Below, piece after piece: positions 58,866-64,000 of a stretch of DNA of 64,000 bases (positions are counted from its first letter, which is position 1; each line of letters opens with the position of its first letter). Position numbers and translations under genes: made by a program. The stretch covers positions 1 through 64,000 of the forward strand of contig SZOX01000013.1 in assembly GCA_030263385.1 (NCBI GenBank), read 5' to 3'. The notes under the pieces were generated by a model. It was not told the DNA's origin. It saw only the letters and a list, made by a program, of their open reading frames with translations, and did not search any database. Source of the stretch: Zeimonas sp003577305. Lineage in GTDB: Bacteria > Pseudomonadota > Gammaproteobacteria > Burkholderiales > Burkholderiaceae_E.

Positions 58866-59990
58866 TCAGGACTTCTTCGCCCGCTTCGGGCCGAAGTAGT
58901 GGTTGTAGGCCATGCGGCGGTTGGTGTTGGTGTCCATGTCCCACTTCACCGTCCGCGCGGCGAACGCACGCTGCGAATCGAGGATCTCCTTGAACAGCGG
59001 GTTCGCTGCGGCCATCTTCGCGACCACGCCGTCATAGATCGTCAGCTGCTGCTGCAGGATCGCGTCGGGCGTCTTGTAGAACTTCACGCCGTCCTTCTTC
59101 TGCATTTCCTCGTAGTCTTTCGAGTAGCGGTCGATCGCCTTCCACGACATGTCGGCCGACGCCGCCTCGACCGCGTTGTCGAGGATCGCGCGCAGCTTCT
59201 CGGGCAGCGCGTCGTACTTGGGCTTGTTGAACAGGATCTCGAACTGCTCGGCGTTCTGGTGGAAGCTCTGCAGCATGCACACCTTGGAGACGTCGGGGAA
59301 GCCGAGCAGCCGGTCGGAGCTGGCGTTGTTGAACTCCGCGCCGTCGATCAGGCCGCGGTCGAGCGCGGGAACGATCTCGCCGCCGGGCAGCGCGTTGACC
59401 GCCACGCCCATCGCGGTGAACACGTCGATCGACAGGCCGACGGTGCGGAACTTCAGCCCCTTCAGGTCGGCGGCCTTGGTGATCGGCTTCTTGAACCATC
59501 CCAGCGGCTGCGAGGCCATCGGGCCGTAGACGTAGGACTTCACGTTCGCGCCGATCGACTGGTACAGCTTCTCGAGGAACGCCTTGCCGCCGCCGTACTT
59601 GTGCCACGCGAGCAGCATGTTGGCGTCCATGCCGAAGCCCGGGCCCGAGCCCCACAGCGCCAGCGCGTTGTTCTTGCCGTAGTGGTAGACCACCACGCCG
59701 TGGCCGCCGTCGAGCGTGCCCTTGGACACCGCGTCGAGCAGGTTGAACGCGGGCACCACCGCGCCGGCGGGCAGCACCTCGATCTTCATGTCGCCGCCGG
59801 TCATGTCGTTGACCTTCTTGGCGAAGTCGAGCGCGTACTCGTGGAAGATGTCTTTCGACGGCCAGGTGCTCTGCCAGCGCATCGAGATCGGGCCCTGGGC
59901 GCGGGCGATCATCGGGAACGCGAGCGTGCCGGCGCCGGCGGCGGCGGCGCCGCCGAGGAACTTCCGGCGGGCGCGGGTCTGTTCGGTCAT
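58866..59990 (-). CDS. TRAP transporter periplasmic solute-binding protein (DctP)
   Basis: 374 residues. Twin-arginine signal RRKFLGGAAAAGAGTLAFPMIARAQ (cleavage about res 32), then the DctP fold: FAKKVNDMTGGDMKIEVLPAGAVVP, LKGLKFRTVGLSIDVFTAMGVAV (ligand-binding Arg in KFR), ALDRGLIDGAEFNNASSDRLLGF. Captures the substrate in the periplasm for DctQM. ATG 59990 with GAGGAGG upstream. Confidence 0.94.
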   Translation of the reverse strand: MTEQTRARRKFLGGAAAAGAGTLAFPMIARAQGPISMRWQSTWPSKDIFHEYALDFAKKVNDMTGGDMKIEVLPAGAVVPAFNLLDAVSKGTLDGGHGVVVYHYGKNNALALWGSGPGFGMDANMLLAWHKYGGGKAFLEKLYQSIGANVKSYVYGPMASQPLGWFKKPITKAADLKGLKFRTVGLSIDVFTAMGVAVNALPGGEIVPALDRGLIDGAEFNNASSDRLLGFPDVSKVCMLQSFHQNAEQFEILFNKPKYDALPEKLRAILDNAVEAASADMSWKAIDRYSKDYEEMQKKDGVKFYKTPDAILQQQLTIYDGVVAKMAAANPLFKEILDSQRAFAARTVKWDMDTNTNRRMAYNHYFGPKRAKKS

Positions 59991-60171
59991 GTGAGGCCTC
60001 CTCGAGGGGAAATCGTTCAGGAAGACTGGGGGGAAACCAGGCTCGCCCGGGCAACGCGCGCCGCGAGACGAAGCACGCATCGTAGCGGCCGCTGCGGGCC
60101 TTGTCACCGGGCTGCCATACCCACGCGGGTTTACCCGACCCCGCACATACCGCATCGCGAAAGGCGGCGCG

Positions 60172-61590
60172 TCAGAAGAAACCGACGCTCACCTGGAACA
60201 GCTTCTCGACCCGCGGAATGATGCGCTTGTTCTCGACGAAGACGATCACGTGGTCTTCGGACTGGATCACGGTGTCGTGGTGCGCCATGATCACCTCGAA
60301 GCGCGACGCCTCGCGCCGCGCGCCGGGCTGCCCGCTTTCGGTGGAGCGCACGATCGCGCCGATGGTCGCGCCGCGCGGCAGGTCGACCTGCTCGATGCGC
60401 CGGCCCACCACCCGCGACGACTTCGCGTCGCCGTGCGCGATCGCCTCGAGCGCCTCGGCCGCGCCGCGGCGCAGCGAGTGCACCGCCACCACGTCGCCGC
60501 GACGCACGTGCGCGAGCAGCTTGCCGATCGTGGTCTGCGACGGAACGATCGCGATGTCGATGCGGTTGCCCTCGACCAGGTCGGCATAGGCCTGGCGGTT
60601 GATCAGCGCGATCGTGCGCCGCGCGCCCATGCGCTTGGCGAGCATGCACGACATGATGTTGTTCTCGTCGTCGGAGGTGAGCGCGACGAAGAGATCCATG
60701 TCGGCCACCGCCTCGTCGGCGAGCAGGTCTTCGTCGGTGGTGTCGCCGTTGAGCACCAGCGTGGACGAGGGCAGTTGCGTCGACAGGTAGTTGCAGCGCG
60801 CGCGGCTCGTCTCGATCACCTTCACCTGGTACTGCGAGCCCAGCGCGCGCCCCAGCCGCAGGCCGATGTTGCCGCCGCCGGCGATCATCACGCGGCGCAC
60901 CGGCTTGTCCATGCGGCGCAGGTCGGAGAGCGCGGTGCGGATGTGCTCGGTGGCCGCGAGCAGGAACACTTCGTCGCCCGGCTCGATCATCGTGTCGCCG
61001 TCGGGGCGGATCGAGCGGTCGTTGCGGAACACCGCGACGATGCGCATGTCGACGTTCGGGTGCTCGGCGCGCAGGTCGCGGATGTGCCGACCCACCAGCG
61101 GCCCGCCGGCGTACGAGCGCACCGCCACGAGCCCGGCGCGTCCGTCGGCGAATTCGAGCACCTGCAGCGCCTCGGGGAAGTGGATCAGCTTGAGCACGTA
61201 GTCGGTGACCGTCTGCTCGGGGCAGATCAGGTGATCGACGTAGAAGCCGCCGTCGCCGGTGATCTCGGGGTGATCCTGGAACTCGGGCGCGCGGATGCGC
61301 GCGATGCGCGTGGGCACGTTGAACAGGCGCGCCGCGAGGTGGCAGGCGACCAGGTTGGTCTCGTCGCGCGCGGCGGTGGCGATCAGCATGTCGGCGTCGG
61401 CGGCGCCCGCCTGCTCGAGCACCGGCGGATGCGTGCCGTTGCCGGCGACGGTGCGCAGGTCGAGCTTGTCCTGCAGCTGCGCGAGCTGCACCACGTCGGT
61501 GTCGACGACGGTGATGTCGTTGCGCTCGGAGACGAGGCTCTCGGCGACCGACGCCCCGACCCGGCCGGCGCCGAGGATGATGATCTTCAA
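60172..61590 (-). CDS. trkA: Trk potassium uptake regulator TrkA
   Basis: 472 residues, two RCK_N/RCK_C repeats. First nucleotide loop KIIILGAGRVGASVAESLVSE (res 2-22), second VMIAGGGNIGLRLGRAL (res ~234-250); both with TrkA_C domains. Binds NAD(H) or ATP and gates TrkH. The start is a TTG at 61590 overlapping the response-regulator stop (TTGA), matching the family N-terminus. So it is co-translated with the regulator. Confidence 0.95.
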   Translation of the reverse strand: MKIIILGAGRVGASVAESLVSERNDITVVDTDVVQLAQLQDKLDLRTVAGNGTHPPVLEQAGAADADMLIATAARDETNLVACHLAARLFNVPTRIARIRAPEFQDHPEITGDGGFYVDHLICPEQTVTDYVLKLIHFPEALQVLEFADGRAGLVAVRSYAGGPLVGRHIRDLRAEHPNVDMRIVAVFRNDRSIRPDGDTMIEPGDEVFLLAATEHIRTALSDLRRMDKPVRRVMIAGGGNIGLRLGRALGSQYQVKVIETSRARCNYLSTQLPSSTLVLNGDTTDEDLLADEAVADMDLFVALTSDDENNIMSCMLAKRMGARRTIALINRQAYADLVEGNRIDIAIVPSQTTIGKLLAHVRRGDVVAVHSLRRGAAEALEAIAHGDAKSSRVVGRRIEQVDLPRGATIGAIVRSTESGQPGARREASRFEVIMAHHDTVIQSEDHVIVFVENKRIIPRVEKLFQVSVGFF

Positions 61591-62390
61591 GAGGCCTGCT
61601 TGCGATACGCGCCGCGCGACAGGTCGATGCCCAGCTGCTTGAGCTTGCGATACAGGTGCGTGCGCTCGAGCCCGGTCTTCTCGGCCACGCGGGTCATGCT
61701 GCCGTGCTCGCGCGAGAGGTGATGCTCGAAGTAGGCGCGCTCGAAGGCGTCGCGCGCCTCGCGCAGCGGCAGGTCGAGCGGCAGCTCGCGCAGCGCCACG
61801 CTGGCCGCGGAGGCCGGCTGGATCGGCATCGGCGCCGGGCCGCCGTTGGCCTGCGCCAGGCCGGGCGCGGCGGGTTCGGCTCCGCTCGCGGCCTCGGAGG
61901 CCGGCGCCGGAGGCCAGGTGCGCGTGCCGATCACCGGAACCGCGCCGACCTGCGCGCTCGCCTGGAAGCCGCCGGCGCTGCTGCGCAGGCTCGCGGCCGC
62001 AGTGCCCGGCGCCGACTCGCCGGGGCGGCCGCGCTCCAGTCCGGTTTCGACCGCCTTGAGCAGCTTCTGCAACGTGATCGGCTTTTCGAGGAAGTCGAGC
62101 GCGCCGATGCGCGTGGCCTCGACCGCGGTGTCGATCGTCGCGTGGCCCGACATCATGATGACCGGCATCGTGAGCTTGCCGCCGCTGGCCCACTCCTTGA
62201 GCAGCGTCACCCCGTCGGTGTCGGGCATCCAGATGTCGAGCAGCACCAGGTCGAGCCGGTTGGCCTCGCGAACCTGGCGCGCCTGCTGCGCGCTCTCGGC
62301 GAGCAGCACCGTATGGCCTTCGTCCCCGAGGATCTCGGAGAGCAGTTCGCGGATGCCGATTTCGTCATCCACTACGAGGATTTCCGCCAT
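61587..62390 (-). CDS. NtrX-like response regulator without the AAA+ domain
   Basis: 267 residues. Receiver domain (ILVVDDEIGIRELLSEIL, phosphoacceptor Asp in LVLLDIWMPDTDG, Lys in FLEKP) about res 1-125, then a 90-residue Ala/Pro-rich linker, then a Fis-type helix-turn-helix (AFERAYFEHHLSREHGSMTRVAEKTGLERTHLYRKLKQLGI). The sigma-54 interacting AAA+ module of classic NtrX is absent, so it probably acts on normal promoters. Overlaps the kinase gene by 26 bp. Confidence 0.88.
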   Translation of the reverse strand: MAEILVVDDEIGIRELLSEILGDEGHTVLLAESAQQARQVREANRLDLVLLDIWMPDTDGVTLLKEWASGGKLTMPVIMMSGHATIDTAVEATRIGALDFLEKPITLQKLLKAVETGLERGRPGESAPGTAAASLRSSAGGFQASAQVGAVPVIGTRTWPPAPASEAASGAEPAAPGLAQANGGPAPMPIQPASAASVALRELPLDLPLREARDAFERAYFEHHLSREHGSMTRVAEKTGLERTHLYRKLKQLGIDLSRGAYRKQAS

Positions 62391-64000
62391 GCGTCCCTGC
62401 TGAAGTCTGTGAATCCGTGGCGATCAGACGGGGATTCTCCCCGCTTTTCGCCAATTTCGTAAATAGCACCGATATCTGCGCCCCGGCGGGCTTGCCCGAG
62501 GCGCCGGCCCAGTTGCCCACGTCGATGCGCGCGCCGTGCTCGTCGACGATCTTCTTCACGATCGCCAGGCCCAGGCCGGTGCCCCGCGGCTTGTTGCTCA
62601 CGTAGGGCTCGAAAGCGCGCGCGAGCACCGACTGGGCGAAGCCGCCGCCATTGTCGCGCACCAGCAGGCGAACCGCCCCGCTGCCGTCGGGCAGCGCGAG
62701 CGCCTCGGTGACCACTTCGACGTCGGGATGCTCGACTTTCTCGGTCGCCTCGACCGCGTTCTTCACCAGGTTGTGGATCAGCTGGCGCAGCTGCGTGCGA
62801 TCGCCCATCACCTGCGGCAGCTGCGGATCGAGCAGCGTGCGGATCGCGAAGCGCCCGCCGGCGGCAGCGTACAGGCGCAGCACGTCCTCGGCGAGCGCGT
62901 TCAGGTCGAGCGGCCCGAGCTGCGCGGCCGGCAGCCGCGCGTAGTCGCGGAACTCGTCGACCATCACCTTGAGCGCGGAAACCTGGTTGACGATCGTCTG
63001 CGAGTTCTTCGCGAGCAGCTCGGCGTCGGGCGCCGGCAGCTTGTCGGCGAGCTTGCGCTGCATCCGCTCGGCCGCCAGCTGGATCGGCGTGAGCGGGTTC
63101 TTGATCTCGTGCGCGAGGCGCCGCGCAACCTCGGCCCAGGCCACCGCGCGCTGCGCCGAGATCATGCCGGTGACGTCGTCGAAGACGATCACGTAGCCCA
63201 CGCGCCGCTCGGGCAGGATCGAGCCGCGCGCGAGGATCGTCTGCTCGGCATCCGAACCCGGCGCACCGGCCGGCGCGCGCGCCGCGTCGGCCTCGGCGGC
63301 GGCGCCGGGTTCGCCGGCCTGCGCGCGCCCCGGCAGCACGAACTGGCGCTGCCAGCTGGCCGCGCCGGCGGCGGCCTGCTCGTTGAACGCGGCGCGGATC
63401 TGCTCGGCGACCGCGTCGAGCCGCGGCACCTCGGCGATCGGCTTGTCGAGATGCTCGATCAGCGACAGCCCGAGAATGCGCTCGGCGCCGGCGTTGGCCA
63501 GCGTGAGCCGGAAGTCGGAATCGAGCACCAGCACGCCGGCGGTGAGGTTGGCCAGCACGCTCTCGAGGCGCGCGTTGACGCGCTCGAGCTCGCGCTGGTT
63601 GCGCTCGACCTGCATGCGCGCGTCTTCGAGCTGGCGCGTCATCACGTTGAACGACTGGGTGAGCAGGCCCAGTTCGTCGCGCCCGGAGTAGTCCTTCACC
63701 GGCCGGTAGTCACCCTCGGCCACCGCCCGCGTGCCGGCGGCCAGCATCGACAGCGGGCCGGTGAGCCAGCCCGAGAGCAGGAACGAGGCGGCCACCGCCG
63801 AGAACACGGTGAGCAGGAAGATCAGCGTGAGCGTGATGCTGAAGATGCGCTTCAGCCCCTCGCGCAACAGCGAGAGCTGCTGGAAGTCGCGCCGGCCGCG
63901 CTCGACCGCCTCGGCGTTCTCGGTCATCGCCGAGGGCACCGCCTGCGTGAGCTGCAGGTAGCGGTTGTCGTCGAGGCGCTGCGCGGTGGCGCGGATCGTG
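62365..64000 (-). CDS. ntrY: NtrY-like sensor histidine kinase, partial
   Basis: The frame runs off the right edge (TAQRLDDNRYLQLTQAVP at the border), so only the C-terminal ~544 residues are seen. Order: membrane helix (IFSITLTLIFLLTVFSAVAASFLLSGWL), HAMP (GPLSMLAAGTRAVAEGDYRPV), PAS (LESVLANLTAGVLVLDSDFRLTLAN), HisKA (RRLAHEIKNPLTPIQLAAERM, phospho-His), HATPase (LIHNLVKNAVEATEK; DNGGGF; GTGLGLAIVKKIVDEHG). Signals to the adjoining regulator; nitrogen or envelope stress is the usual link. Confidence 0.93.
   Translation of the reverse strand, partial: TIRATAQRLDDNRYLQLTQAVPSAMTENAEAVERGRRDFQQLSLLREGLKRIFSITLTLIFLLTVFSAVAASFLLSGWLTGPLSMLAAGTRAVAEGDYRPVKDYSGRDELGLLTQSFNVMTRQLEDARMQVERNQRELERVNARLESVLANLTAGVLVLDSDFRLTLANAGAERILGLSLIEHLDKPIAEVPRLDAVAEQIRAAFNEQAAAGAASWQRQFVLPGRAQAGEPGAAAEADAARAPAGAPGSDAEQTILARGSILPERRVGYVIVFDDVTGMISAQRAVAWAEVARRLAHEIKNPLTPIQLAAERMQRKLADKLPAPDAELLAKNSQTIVNQVSALKVMVDEFRDYARLPAAQLGPLDLNALAEDVLRLYAAAGGRFAIRTLLDPQLPQVMGDRTQLRQLIHNLVKNAVEATEKVEHPDVEVVTEALALPDGSGAVRLLVRDNGGGFAQSVLARAFEPYVSNKPRGTGLGLAIVKKIVDEHGARIDVGNWAGASGKPAGAQISVLFTKLAKSGENPRLIATDSQTSAGTHGGNPRSG

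Noticed and set aside
1..64000. tRNA or rRNA genes and prophage
   Set aside because: I saw no cloverleaf-like sequence with a TTCRANYC block, no rRNA stretches and no phage structural or integrase genes.

Overview
This is high-GC chromosomal DNA, most likely from a betaproteobacterium of the order Burkholderiales. The right end is a conserved core stretch that fits that group: a DUF3567 protein, TrkH, a TRAP C4-dicarboxylate-type transporter, TrkA, and an NtrX/NtrY-like regulator pair. The left two thirds is an accessory region for surface polysaccharide, mixed with toxin-antitoxin modules and a phage-defence operon. Almost every gene is on the minus strand.

Layout. (1) 0.1-7.4 kb: GDP-fucose genes (fcl, gmd) and a family 2 glycosyltransferase, separated by five toxin-antitoxin remnants or modules. 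(2) 7.8-14.3 kb: a five-gene minus-strand operon whose last two genes are a Gabija pair (OLD/TOPRIM nuclease GajA, UvrD-like helicase GajB). The first three are a nuclease-fold protein, an abortive-infection-like protein and an unrecognised protein. (3) 15.9-29.8 kb: one long operon running leftwards from a MarR-type EPS regulator through an FkbM methyltransferase, a flippase, a polymerase, six glycosyltransferases, a carbamoyltransferase, two further methyltransferases and a UDP-xylose synthase. (4) 30.4-41.6 kb: a modular stretch of single genes or pairs (RfaH-like antiterminator, nucleotide-sugar dehydrogenase, epimerase, PIN/Phd, Fic, acetyltransferase). (5) 41.6-48.9 kb: outer-membrane barrel and lipoprotein, NlpC/P60, EcsC, VanZ, DgkA, EamA and cupin genes. 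(6) 48.9-50.2 kb: a gene-free repeat cluster. (7) 50.2-64 kb: core metabolism and ion transport; a sensor kinase runs off the right edge.

Two features stand out. First, a 66-bp palindrome (GCAAC...GTTGC, two 33-bp arms, no loop) occurs 15 times at exactly 66 bp and once as a 28-bp half. All copies lie between modules in regions 1, 4 and 6. None lies in the defence operon, the EPS operon or the core stretch. Several copies abut short tandem repeats whose unit ends in the first bases of the palindrome, and many flank truncated or duplicated genes (fic, gmd, rfaH, higB, parE, brnA). The arrangement recalls a cassette array, but I see no integrase and no standard attC site. Second, all three SAM-dependent methyltransferase genes of the EPS operon carry a poly-G tract in or beside the cofactor-binding loop (17, 10 and 8 G). 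As written, two of the three are out of frame, which fits phase-variable methylation of the surface glycan.

How the parts may work together: fcl/gmd, the UDP-xylose synthase and the dehydrogenase/epimerase supply sugar nucleotides. The glycosyltransferases build the repeat unit, and the methyltransferases and carbamoyltransferase decorate it. The flippase and polymerase export and extend it, and the MarR-type and RfaH-like proteins control transcription. The defence operon and toxin-antitoxin modules look like accessory cargo.
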